The notes beneath the pieces were generated by a model. It was not told the DNA's origin, did no database searches, and saw nothing but the letters and a program-made list of their open reading frames with translations. DNA of 64,000 bases from an uncultured Porphyromonadaceae bacterium (lineage in GTDB: Bacteria > Bacteroidota > Bacteroidia > Bacteroidales > Muribaculaceae), in contig CALDIF010000009.1 in assembly GCA_937901905.1 (NCBI GenBank), positions 52,891 to 116,890 on the forward strand, given 5' to 3'. Below are positions 26,910-37,485 of the stretch, one piece after another. The position numbers and the translations under genes were made by a program. Each line of letters starts with the position of its first letter. The stretch's first letter is position 1.

Positions 26910-26941
26910 TAATCGGCAATTTCTTGAGCGGTCAACGATGC

Positions 26942-27685
26942 TCACTCAAAATAGAATGTTAAAACCACCATACTGTTTTGCACCTTGTCAAGACTCTCGG
27001 TGAAGCGCATCATCTCGGGATTGTCTTCAAGGTCCGGACGGCTCTTGGTAAGAATGTTTTTCAGTCCGAAACAAAATTTCACTTCGGGACATAACTTGAA
27101 GAACGGCAAGTAAAAGTCGCAACCCATACCGAGGGTGAGCATGACATCGGAGCGCGACAACTTGAGTTGCTCGGAACGCTCCTTTCCCACGCTGAATAGT
27201 CCCATCGCACCGGCGACAAAGTAGGGTCGCATGTTGCGATAACGCAGTGCGCTGATTTTCAAGTCTACGGGCAGGACAACATAGGTGTTCTTGATATTTT
27301 GACTTTGAATTACATGGCTCGGCTCAAGCGCATCGACGGGTGCAAGTTGATTGCGGAACTTCACTACCTTGTTGCCGAAGTACATGCCGGGCGAAAAGCG
27401 CAGATTGAAGTGCTTGCCCAAGCGATAATCGGCAAGTACATTGACGCAAAAGCCGGGTGAGTGATTGGGAATTTCGGCCATCCATTGCTCGCCGTCCTCG
27501 GTGATGAAAGCGTTATTGGTCAGGTGTAAATCCTGGAAATTCATGCCGACACTGAAGCCGAAGTGAATACGCTTGTTGTCGGCGTACTGCCGGTTGAGCA
27601 AGCGGTCGTTGTCCTGAGCCACGGCAACGATTGCCACCATGGCGACGCATAACGCAACAATATGTCGTGTGAGTCGTCTCATCAT
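26942..27685 (-). CDS. porT: Type IX secretion outer-membrane protein PorT/SprT
   Basis: A 247-residue outer-membrane beta-barrel protein of the PorT family, needed for T9SS function in Porphyromonas gingivalis. Signal peptide ends about VAIVAVAQ. The mature part NKRIHFGFSVGMNFQDLHL with later HFNLRFSPGMYFGNK and FFKLCPEVKFCFGLKNIL fits the family, and the chain ends VVLTFYFE with aromatic residues like a barrel strand. Start at 27685 or 27682 (two adjacent Met). PorT is often encoded apart from gldKLMN; here it directly precedes porP and follows rpoN. Confidence 0.85.
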   Translation of the reverse strand: MMRRLTRHIVALCVAMVAIVAVAQDNDRLLNRQYADNKRIHFGFSVGMNFQDLHLTNNAFITEDGEQWMAEIPNHSPGFCVNVLADYRLGKHFNLRFSPGMYFGNKVVKFRNQLAPVDALEPSHVIQSQNIKNTYVVLPVDLKISALRYRNMRPYFVAGAMGLFSVGKERSEQLKLSRSDVMLTLGMGCDFYLPFFKLCPEVKFCFGLKNILTKSRPDLEDNPEMMRFTESLDKVQNSMVVLTFYFE

Positions 27686-27711
27686 GTTAACTAAACGCAC
27701 TCACACGGCAT

Positions 27712-29148
27712 TTATTGTACATCGGTCGGCTTGCCACGCTTAACACTGTTGCCGAAACCAAGCGATGTGCGATATTTAACAACCGTTCGTCTGCTGACGT
27801 CGAACCCTTGTTCGTTGAGCATCTTAGCCAAGGTTGCATCGGATAACGGATTGTGAGGGTCTTCACTTTCGATGAGTTTCTTCAGTGCGATTTTCACGTT
27901 GTTAGTGCCGTTGCCGAAGAAGATGCGCATTGACTTGATGCCGTAGGGTGTGTCAACATATTGACCTTTGGTAGCACGGGAAACTGTGCTGGTGTCCACT
28001 CCGATAGCGTCGGCAATGTCCTGCAACACCAGTGGGTGTAGGTCACCCTCGTTGCCGCTTAATAAATATTCCCTCTGGTGTTTGACAATATAACCGATGA
28101 CGTTCATCAGTGTTTGTTGGCGCATCTTGAGCATCTCAATGTAAAAGGTCGCATCGTTAAACTTGCGCCTTATTTCTTCGATTTGAGATTTTGTGCCGGT
28201 TACGACGTGTTGTGCGCTCGCCGCTTCGCGATAGGACTGTGATACTTGCAACTCGGGGTAACGGTTGTTAACCTCGGCGGTAATGATGCCGTCGTCCTCA
28301 ACGTGTATGATGAATTGGGGAACAATGTCATCACTGTGGTCGGTGTCCTCGGTGAACATTCCGCGCACCGGCACTCGCCGCAACTTGCCGAGCACGTCGC
28401 GTGTGACTTGGCGTACAGCAGTCTCGTTGCTGTGTACAGCCTCGGCAATTTTGTCGTATTTATCGTTGAGCAAGAGGTCAAAGTGATCGGCTACAATATC
28501 GTAGACTATGTCGGTATCGGGTGTCCTCGGCAGGCGTTCAAGTTGCAACAACAAGCAATCTTGCAGGTCAACGGCAGCGATGCCGGCGGGCTCAAAGCGG
28601 TTGCGTATCAAATTAACCATGTCGCCCACTTCGCGCTCGCTCACATCAATATCATCGCTCAAGTCGTGGGTGATGCGTGTCACGTTGTCGCGCAGGAAAC
28701 CGTGACTGTCAAGACAACCGAAGACGTAGCGCAAGATCTTTTCTTGCTTGTCGGTCAACTTGAAGCCTGCGAGTTGTTCCTCAAGAAACTCAATCAAGGA
28801 TTGTTGTTGTGTGACCGGAGTTTGGAGACCCTCGGAGCGTGCTCGGTTGGAGTGTAGGTAACGTGATTCGCCGGGGTTGTCGTCATCATCCCAGTAGTCG
28901 TTGTCCTGCATCTGCTCACTCGAGTCGCTAAATTCCCTTCCGTCCTCGGTGAGTTCACTGTCGGCAACCGCAACCTCGAGGGCGGGATTGTCCTCGATAT
29001 TGTGTCGCACGTCTTGTTCCATTTCAATGGGGTTGAATTGCAACAGTCGGCTTTGGGTGATTTGTATCTTGTGAATGCGCCGTTGTACCTGTTCCTGACG
29101 CTGTTGCTCCTTTTGGACGTGAGTTTGAGATGTGACTTGTGGTGACAT
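27712..29148 (-). CDS. rpoN: RNA polymerase sigma-54 factor
   Basis: A 478-residue alternative sigma factor that needs an AAA+ activator to open promoters with -24/-12 elements. Region I is Gln/Leu-rich (QITQSRLLQFNPIEMEQDVRH). The core-binding domain and an HTH follow (GVDTSTVSRATKGQYVDTPYG). The RpoN box near the C-terminus reads SRRTVVKYRTSLGF, against the usual ARRTVAKYR. The acidic region II is well developed. It starts 4 nt after the aminotransferase and ends just before porT, so it is physically coupled to the T9SS genes. No sigma-54 activator gene is present in the window. Confidence 0.95.
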   Translation of the reverse strand: MSPQVTSQTHVQKEQQRQEQVQRRIHKIQITQSRLLQFNPIEMEQDVRHNIEDNPALEVAVADSELTEDGREFSDSSEQMQDNDYWDDDDNPGESRYLHSNRARSEGLQTPVTQQQSLIEFLEEQLAGFKLTDKQEKILRYVFGCLDSHGFLRDNVTRITHDLSDDIDVSEREVGDMVNLIRNRFEPAGIAAVDLQDCLLLQLERLPRTPDTDIVYDIVADHFDLLLNDKYDKIAEAVHSNETAVRQVTRDVLGKLRRVPVRGMFTEDTDHSDDIVPQFIIHVEDDGIITAEVNNRYPELQVSQSYREAASAQHVVTGTKSQIEEIRRKFNDATFYIEMLKMRQQTLMNVIGYIVKHQREYLLSGNEGDLHPLVLQDIADAIGVDTSTVSRATKGQYVDTPYGIKSMRIFFGNGTNNVKIALKKLIESEDPHNPLSDATLAKMLNEQGFDVSRRTVVKYRTSLGFGNSVKRGKPTDVQ

Positions 29149-29152
29149 AACC

Positions 29153-30355
29153 TTATTGTTTAAGTGCGTTCACGGCAACGGCAATGCGTTTCACCGCTTC
29201 TCTCAAGTTGTCATCGCTCGTGGCATAACTTAATCGCAAGTATCCCGGTGCTCCGAACGCCGAGCCTGCCACGGTGGCAACATGAGCCTCGCGAAGCAAG
29301 TACATGGCGAGGTCGTTGTCGTCGGCTATCACGCTGCCTGAGGGCGTTGTGAGTCCGAGCAGAGCGGTGACACGCGGGAAGACGTAGAACGCTCCGTCCG
29401 GTGTGAGCAGTTGCAGTTGCGGCACTTGCTCTTGCAGCAACGACACGACAAGGTCGCGGCGACGTTCAAAGGCTTGTCTCATTTGCTCGACGCAGTCCTG
29501 CGACGAACGGTAGGCTGCTTCGGCGGCTTTTTGTGCAATTGATGACACTCCGCTCGTGTATTGACCCTGCAACTTGCTCACGGCACGCGCGAGCCACAAC
29601 GGTCCCGCCATGTAACCGATGCGCCAACCTGTCATGGCGTAAGCCTTGGATACACCGTTGATGACAATCACGCGGTCGCTGATGCTGTGGAATTGCCCGA
29701 TAGACTCGTGGTGACCGACGTAGTTGATGTGCTCGTAGATTTCATCACTAAGTATCATCACGTTGGGGTGACGTTCGAGAACGTCGGCCAACGCTGCCAA
29801 CTCGTCGCGTGTATACACCGCGCCGGTGGGATTGCTCGGTGAACACAACATTAACAATCGGGTGCGAGCGGTGATGGCGGCTTCCAACTGTGATGCCGTT
29901 ATCTTGAAGCCCTGTTCGAGCGGTGCCTCAATGGTAACCGGTTTGCCTCCGGCAAGTATCACCATTTGTACATAACTCACCCATGCCGGCATGGGAATGA
30001 CAACCTCATCGCCGGGATTGACAACGCTCATCACCACGTTGCATAACTCGTGCTTGGCACCGTTGCCCACTACGATTTGCGACACATCGTAGTGCAGTTC
30101 GTTTTCTCTCGCCAATTTGTCTGCTATAGCCTCGCGCAGCGACAGATAGCCGGGCACCGCGGTGTAGAATGTACAGTCGGTGTCAATCGCGTCCTTAGCG
30201 GCTTGTTTGATGTGTTGGGGCGTAGCAAAGTCGGGCTCGCCAACCGACAAATTCACGACATCAATGCCCTGTGCCTTCAACTCGCTGCTCATTTGGCTCA
30301 TCGCTAATGTCGCGCTCGGCGCGAGGGCTTGTATTCTATCGGATATATGTTCCAT
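29153..30355 (-). CDS. aspC: Aspartate/aromatic aminotransferase (class I PLP)
   Basis: A 400-residue PLP-dependent transaminase of the class I fold, most like bacterial aspartate aminotransferases of subgroup Ib (also called prephenate/aspartate aminotransferases). The N-terminus ALAPSATLAMSQMSSELKAQ and LSVGEPDFATPQHIK are typical. The PLP-binding lysine lies in NGVSKAYAMTGWRIGY (about residue 236), with a carboxylate-binding Arg near the end (GYLRLSYATSDDNL). It catalyses aspartate + 2-oxoglutarate to oxaloacetate + glutamate. It lies 4 nt from both glycerate kinase and rpoN. Symbol tentative because several paralogues have this signature. Confidence 0.88.
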   Translation of the reverse strand: MEHISDRIQALAPSATLAMSQMSSELKAQGIDVVNLSVGEPDFATPQHIKQAAKDAIDTDCTFYTAVPGYLSLREAIADKLARENELHYDVSQIVVGNGAKHELCNVVMSVVNPGDEVVIPMPAWVSYVQMVILAGGKPVTIEAPLEQGFKITASQLEAAITARTRLLMLCSPSNPTGAVYTRDELAALADVLERHPNVMILSDEIYEHINYVGHHESIGQFHSISDRVIVINGVSKAYAMTGWRIGYMAGPLWLARAVSKLQGQYTSGVSSIAQKAAEAAYRSSQDCVEQMRQAFERRRDLVVSLLQEQVPQLQLLTPDGAFYVFPRVTALLGLTTPSGSVIADDNDLAMYLLREAHVATVAGSAFGAPGYLRLSYATSDDNLREAVKRIAVAVNALKQ

Positions 30356-30359
30356 GTGT

Positions 30360-31496
30360 TCAATCGTTGATAGGTTGACAACTCTTGCTTAAAATTCTTA
30401 CCAAATATTCGGGGTGTCGCATGACACGCTCGGCTGCCGTGGCGATATTGTGTTGTGCGACCTCGGGCTGCAAACACTCGTCAAGTGACATTGAGTCCGG
30501 GTTGATACATTCAACCATGTCGAACGGTCGCTCCTCCGACACCTCGCGGTAGCTGACCTGACCGGCAAGCAAAATCACAGGTATCACTCTTGCCACACCG
30601 GCAAGCTTTGTTCGACGGGCAACGATGTAGGGCAATTTCCCCATCATCGTTTGGCGGTCGGCACAGCCCTCACCGGTGAAGACGCACAACGCGTCTTTAA
30701 TCACATTTGACCAATCGGTCAAGTCAAGCAATAACTCGGCTCCTGAGGTGAGTTGGGCGAGACAGTATGCAGTCAAGGCAAATCCCATTCCGCCTGCGGC
30801 ACCGGCACCGGCGCGGTCACTGCAGTCGCGTCCGAGCCGTGCTGCCGTGCGCCGTGCAAAGTGTAATGCCCGTTGTTCCAGTATCTCGACCTCGGCGGTC
30901 GTGGCTCCTTTTTGGGCGGCAAACACCCGTGCGGCACCATACGTGCCACACAACGGGGCTGTGACATCGCTCGCCGCAACAAACTCCACGTCGTGATTAT
31001 TCAAAATGAAATCATCTAAGTTGATGCGCTCATCGGTCACTTGCACGCCCATTGCAGTGAGCATACCTATGCCGTTGTCGCACGTCGCGCTTCCGCCAAG
31101 CCCGACCACCACGCGCCGTGCACCGGCATTGATGGCGTGGACAATCAATTCGCCCACTCCCATTGATGTAGCCGACATGATGTCACGCTCACAGGCACCT
31201 ACAAGAGTCAAGCCACAAGCTCGCGCACTCTCGATGTATGCCGTGTTGCCCGCGCGCAGGTACTCCGCTTCAATCAAGCGCATGAGAGGGTCGTGCACCG
31301 ACACCGTGATGCGCTCGCCACCTGTCAGCGGCATCACGGCATCAAGAAACCCGTCACCGCCATCACTCATGGACATGGTGGTGACGTTGTCATAGCCGAT
31401 GCGTTCGATGCCGACTTTTACAGCCTCATTTGCTTCTGCCGAACTCAAACAACCTTTAAATGAGTTCATTGCCACTACCACTTTGTTGTGTGTCAT
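30360..31496 (-). CDS. Glycerate 2-kinase (GarK/GlxK family)
   Basis: A 378-residue kinase that phosphorylates D-glycerate, feeding it into glycolysis. The family start VVVAMNSFKGCLSSAEANEA, MSMSDGGDGFLDAVM, VGLGGSATCDNGIGMLTAMG and GAGAAGGMGFALTAYC are all present, and the length matches GlxK (about 380). It is the first gene of a run with aspC, rpoN and the T9SS genes. No clear TAnnTTTG promoter is visible in the 90-nt gap upstream. Confidence 0.93.
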   Translation of the reverse strand: MTHNKVVVAMNSFKGCLSSAEANEAVKVGIERIGYDNVTTMSMSDGGDGFLDAVMPLTGGERITVSVHDPLMRLIEAEYLRAGNTAYIESARACGLTLVGACERDIMSATSMGVGELIVHAINAGARRVVVGLGGSATCDNGIGMLTAMGVQVTDERINLDDFILNNHDVEFVAASDVTAPLCGTYGAARVFAAQKGATTAEVEILEQRALHFARRTAARLGRDCSDRAGAGAAGGMGFALTAYCLAQLTSGAELLLDLTDWSNVIKDALCVFTGEGCADRQTMMGKLPYIVARRTKLAGVARVIPVILLAGQVSYREVSEERPFDMVECINPDSMSLDECLQPEVAQHNIATAAERVMRHPEYLVRILSKSCQPIND

Positions 31497-31586
31497 CTGT
31501 TTCCTGTCCTTATTTTACACAAAAGGCGACACTGTCACCTTGCACCCAACGGTTCTCTATTTGCAGTCGTTATCTTAATCTTAATC

Positions 31587-32573
31587 TTAATAATGGTAGA
31601 TTAGGGTGGCACCATCGGCGGTGACAGTGAGCGTTGCTGTCGCGCCCTCTATCATCGGTCTGTTCCAATTTTCATCGTGGCTTGCCGGGAAGTCGTAGCA
31701 CACGGGTATGTCGGGGTATTCGGCGAGATACTCCTGCAGCATCTGTTCCATTGACGAGTATCCGTCTCTCAAATCGTAGTCGGTGAAACGTCCTACGATG
31801 ATGCCGCGAGTGCGTTCAAACACACCCTTTACTTTCAGTTGTGTGAGCATACTTGCCACGCGAGGAATGCTCTCGCCTACATCTTCAAAGAACAATATCA
31901 AGTCCTTGTCGGCAATATTGTCCCGATCAAGAAAATCGAAATCGCGGCTGCCGGCTATGTTGCTGAATACCGACATATTACCACCCACCACAATGCCTGT
32001 TGCTGTGCCGGCGCGATTAAATTGGTGAGCCGGCACGGTGTACACCGGTCGTTTGCCGGTCAACACGTCGCGCAGTAACAGGTTCAAACTGTCGGTGGCG
32101 CTGTGCCGTCCCATATAACCGCACATGTTGCCGTGTATGCTCATGCGCCCTGCGCACACGAGCGCGCTGTGCATGGCGGTGATGTCGCTATAACCCACAA
32201 TCCACTTGTTGCAGCGTGCCAAACGCTCGCGAGTGAGTGTCGGCAACAGCATGGCAGAGCCATAGCCACCGCGAGTCGATATAATGGCTTTAACCTCAGG
32301 GTCATCAAGAGCCTCAAGCAAGTCGGCTACGCGTTCGTCGACAGTCCCGGCATAGGTGTGATGGCGCGTGTAGATGTGCTTCCCGTATTTGACCTTGAAG
32401 CCCCATTGCTCCAGCACCTTACCGGCTCGCTCGGCAACACTGTCGCCCGGTGTGCCGGCGAGCGACAGAATGGCAACTGTATCTCCCGGCTTGAGTGCTG
32501 CCGGTGCCACACACTGTGCCGTGACACCGAGGGAGACAAGGGCTATCGCCAATAATGTGATTAGTCTGCCCAT
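31587..32573 (-). CDS. Exported LD-carboxypeptidase-like protein (peptidase family S66)
   Basis: A 328-residue S66 serine peptidase homologue; the family cleaves the terminal D-Ala from murein tetrapeptides in recycling or cell-wall trimming. N-terminal hydrophobic segment 1-20 (ALVSLGVTAQ) indicates export, unlike cytosolic LdcA of E. coli. The catalytic Ser129 in GYSDIT, Glu230 in LFFEDVGE and His299 in FPASHDENW are all present, so it should be active. The start overlaps the end of kbl by 13 nt, so the two are co-transcribed. Confidence 0.9.
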   Translation of the reverse strand: MGRLITLLAIALVSLGVTAQCVAPAALKPGDTVAILSLAGTPGDSVAERAGKVLEQWGFKVKYGKHIYTRHHTYAGTVDERVADLLEALDDPEVKAIISTRGGYGSAMLLPTLTRERLARCNKWIVGYSDITAMHSALVCAGRMSIHGNMCGYMGRHSATDSLNLLLRDVLTGKRPVYTVPAHQFNRAGTATGIVVGGNMSVFSNIAGSRDFDFLDRDNIADKDLILFFEDVGESIPRVASMLTQLKVKGVFERTRGIIVGRFTDYDLRDGYSSMEQMLQEYLAEYPDIPVCYDFPASHDENWNRPMIEGATATLTVTADGATLIYHY

Positions 32574-33793
32574 GATGCCACGACTTTTGAGGCACGCTCG
32601 GCATCGAGAACGCCAAGTTTAATACCGACTTTGACAAAGGCTTTGATGGCGCGGTCGAGGTGCTCGCGACTGTGACCGGCACTCAACTGAACGCGAATGC
32701 GAGCCTCGCCCTTGGGCACCACCGGATAGTAGAAGCCCGTGACAAACACGCCCTCGTCCTGCATCGCGGCGGCAAACTCCTGACTCAAACGAGCATCATA
32801 TAACATCACAGCGCAAATCGCACTTTGGGTCGGCTTGATGTCAAACCCGACTTCCAACATTCGATTGCGGAAGTATAGCACGTTGTCCATCAGGCGGTCG
32901 TGCAATTCATCACTCTCATCAAGCATCTTAAACATCTCGATAGAGGCTCCCACGATACCGGGTGCTATACTGTTGCTGAACAGGTAGGGACGGGAGCGCT
33001 GACGCAACATGTCGATTATTTCTTTGCGACCGGTTGTAAATCCGCCCATTGCACCGCCGAAGGCCTTGCCTAAGGTGCCGGTGAAAATGTCAATGCGACC
33101 GTATAAGTCGAATTGCTCGGCGACACCGCGACCGTGGGCTCCCACGACACCGGCGCTGTGACTCTCATCGACCATCACCAGTGCATCGTACTTTTCGGCA
33201 AGATTACAAATTTCGTCCATCTTGGCTACATTGCCGTCCATCGAGAAAACGCCGTCGGTGGCGATGATGCGGAAGCGTTGTGTTTGAGCCTCTTGCAAGC
33301 ACTTTTCCAATTCAGCCATGTCGCTGTTGGCATAGCGGTAACGTTTTGCCTTACACAGGCGCACACCGTCAATGATAGACGCGTGATTTAGCGCATCGCT
33401 GATAATGGCATCATCGGGACCGAGCAGGGCTTCGAACAGTCCGCCATTGGCATCGAAACATGAGCCGTACAGAATGGCGTCCTCGGTGTGGAAAAAGCGC
33501 GTTATTGCCCTCTCCAACTGTTTGTGCATATCCTGCGTGCCACAAATGAAGCGCACACTACTCATGCCGTAGCCGTGGTCGTGCATGGCTCGTGTTGCAG
33601 CCTCGGCGAGGCGACTGTTGTCGCTCAATCCCAAGTAGTTGTTGGCACAAAAGTTGAGAACTTCGCCTTGAACACCGTCAACGGTGATTGCGGCTGCTTG
33701 AGGTGATGTAATGAGACGCTCGCGCTTATATAAGCCGGCATCTTCTATGCCTTGCAATTCGCCCGCAAGGTAGGCTTGGAATTTACCGTACAT
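32561..33793 (-). CDS. kbl: Glycine C-acetyltransferase (2-amino-3-ketobutyrate CoA ligase)
   Basis: A 410-residue PLP enzyme of the alpha-oxoamine synthase family. It converts 2-amino-3-oxobutyrate and CoA to glycine and acetyl-CoA, the second step of threonine breakdown. NFCANNYLGLSDNSRL, MVDESHSAGVVGAHGRG and the PLP lysine in TGTLGKAFGGAMGGF (about residue 242) are diagnostic, and the length fits KBL (about 397). The first enzyme of the pathway, an SDR-type threonine dehydrogenase, is encoded 10.6 kb away at 44427. Transcribed from the promoter at 33816-33847. Confidence 0.95.
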   Translation of the reverse strand: MYGKFQAYLAGELQGIEDAGLYKRERLITSPQAAAITVDGVQGEVLNFCANNYLGLSDNSRLAEAATRAMHDHGYGMSSVRFICGTQDMHKQLERAITRFFHTEDAILYGSCFDANGGLFEALLGPDDAIISDALNHASIIDGVRLCKAKRYRYANSDMAELEKCLQEAQTQRFRIIATDGVFSMDGNVAKMDEICNLAEKYDALVMVDESHSAGVVGAHGRGVAEQFDLYGRIDIFTGTLGKAFGGAMGGFTTGRKEIIDMLRQRSRPYLFSNSIAPGIVGASIEMFKMLDESDELHDRLMDNVLYFRNRMLEVGFDIKPTQSAICAVMLYDARLSQEFAAAMQDEGVFVTGFYYPVVPKGEARIRVQLSAGHSREHLDRAIKAFVKVGIKLGVLDAERASKVVASWAD

Positions 33794-33815
33794 ATTGAGA
33801 GTCTTTTAGTTTTTG

Positions 33816-33847
33816 CAAAGATACTAAATCTAAATTGCCTTTGCAAA
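33816..33847 (-). promoter_or_regulatory. Promoter of kbl
   Basis: On the minus strand: TTTG (33847-33844), 20-bp spacer, TATCTTTG (33823-33816). The -33 box touches the base of the terminator stem of the GH97 operon. Confidence 0.75.
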
Positions 33848-33893
33848 TTAAATTCACGCCATTGAAAGTGCTCTTTCAGTGGCGTGAATTTAA
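33848..33893 (-). terminator. Terminator of the GH97 operon
   Basis: Inverted repeat of 21 bp (33848-33868 and 33873-33893) with one mismatch and a 4-nt loop. The AT-rich ends give a T-rich tail on either strand. It lies between the GH97 stop (33919) and the kbl promoter. Confidence 0.85.
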
Positions 33894-33918
33894 TTTGTTT
33901 ACATTGACTTTTTTGTTG

Positions 33919-36084
<2,166 letters not shown>

Positions 36085-36109
36085 CTATTTTTTTCAATCG
36101 ATTGTGAGA

Positions 36110-37435
36110 TTAATCGGACAATTTCTCTCGAGCAACCGCTGTTTTGATGATATAGTTGTTGCGTAAGTCGTTCCAACGATAATACGGTCCGGTGACCGGT
36201 GTCACCGGCAGTGTCGCTTCATGCTCGTTAAACAACACCTTAACGAGTACATCGTCGGCGTTCACTGCGCCTGTTGTGCCCACCGGGCGGTAGAGCACCA
36301 TTTGAATGTTGCAAGCCTTGGGAATGATATTATAATTTTGCCAATGCTCGTGCAGGGTCGACAAGTTGTCGGTGGAGTAGTTCACGCTGTCGATTTCCAT
36401 CAAGCAAGCGAGAGGCAACACACATGTTTCGTGACCGTAACGTAACGAGGCTCCGCGCTCACCCGTAGCGATGGCAGTGTCGCACTTGTCAATCATGTCT
36501 TTGAGCAAATCACCCTCAATATACGGCAGGCGATTGCCGTTACTCACGGCATTAGACCAGTGAATGTACCACCAGATATTTTGCAGACGCCACAATTCGA
36601 AAATTTCATCATCGGTAAACAAGTGGAACAACGACAAGTTGTCGTAGCACTTATTGCTCTGCAAAATGCCGGCTATATTGAAAATTTGGCGCATCAACTT
36701 CCCCGGATTAATGTGTTCCAATGCCTGCTCGAGCATGTCATCGCGCACTATTTGCCTAACGAAGCGACTCGCGTCAATCGTCTCATTGAGACTGTCGCTG
36801 ATAACGTCCATTTGTTTGCGTATGGGGTTGGCGAGGGTGTCAATCCCGTACCCCCACCCCATGTAGTACATGTCGTGATAACTGGCATCGGTGGTGATGT
36901 GTATCTGCGGGTTGAGTCGTGAAAGTGTTGTTGTCGCGTTTTGCATCGACAAGATGCATCTTATCCATGTTGTCGAGCGTGCGTCAACCTGTGCCTCTCC
37001 GCCCAACACTTCAGGAAAGTTTTTCAACATTCGTCGTGCGATGCCACGATGTTGTTCGGCACCTACATCGGTGAGGTCTCCGTAACGATCTCGGGCATCA
37101 TCGGCAAGTCGTGTGATGAGGCGGTGCAATCGTTCGCCCTCAAAAGTCAGTTGATTGTGGGCTGCGAGCCCGTCAAGCGTGCGTAGTGCGCCCTCCATGT
37201 CCTTGTCACCGGTCAAGTAGCGACTGCCGTGTCGTCCGTAGTGAGCGATGTAGAACGGTTCGTAGCCGGCCGGTGACGGTGTCAACCGTGGAGCCTCAAT
37301 CTCGGTGCCGATTGGGTAAGCATAGTGGTTGCTGCCCGCCCGACGCGGGTTGGCAAGTATTTCCTCTTGAGGACTTGTGCCGTGAGACGGAATGACACTT
37401 GCAATTATCAGCAGTGAGAATATAATTCGTTTCAT
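36110..37435 (-). CDS. Histidine phosphatase, acid phosphatase/phytase-like (MINPP type)
   Basis: A 441-residue exported clade-2 histidine phosphatase. Signal peptide 1-19 (LLIIASVIPSHG). The catalytic motif is YGRHGSRYL (RHGSR at 68-72, where the His is phosphorylated). A second motif in the C-terminal half, LRYGHETCVLPL, corresponds to the proton donor block (HD in phytases, HAE in MINPP enzymes). Related Bacteroides enzymes dephosphorylate inositol hexakisphosphate, so phytate or sugar phosphates are possible substrates; I cannot choose between them. It is followed by GH97 in the same run. Confidence 0.87.
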   Translation of the reverse strand: MKRIIFSLLIIASVIPSHGTSPQEEILANPRRAGSNHYAYPIGTEIEAPRLTPSPAGYEPFYIAHYGRHGSRYLTGDKDMEGALRTLDGLAAHNQLTFEGERLHRLITRLADDARDRYGDLTDVGAEQHRGIARRMLKNFPEVLGGEAQVDARSTTWIRCILSMQNATTTLSRLNPQIHITTDASYHDMYYMGWGYGIDTLANPIRKQMDVISDSLNETIDASRFVRQIVRDDMLEQALEHINPGKLMRQIFNIAGILQSNKCYDNLSLFHLFTDDEIFELWRLQNIWWYIHWSNAVSNGNRLPYIEGDLLKDMIDKCDTAIATGERGASLRYGHETCVLPLACLMEIDSVNYSTDNLSTLHEHWQNYNIIPKACNIQMVLYRPVGTTGAVNADDVLVKVLFNEHEATLPVTPVTGPYYRWNDLRNNYIIKTAVAREKLSD

Positions 37436-37485
37436 ATCAGGTGATATTATGTGTTTGGTTCGTCAGTAGTGAAAAAAGCTTGGTG

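Noticed and set aside
31560..31590. Three short direct repeats of CTTAAT beyond the LD-carboxypeptidase stop
   Set aside because: They are too short and few to be a functional repeat; probably chance in an AT-rich spacer.
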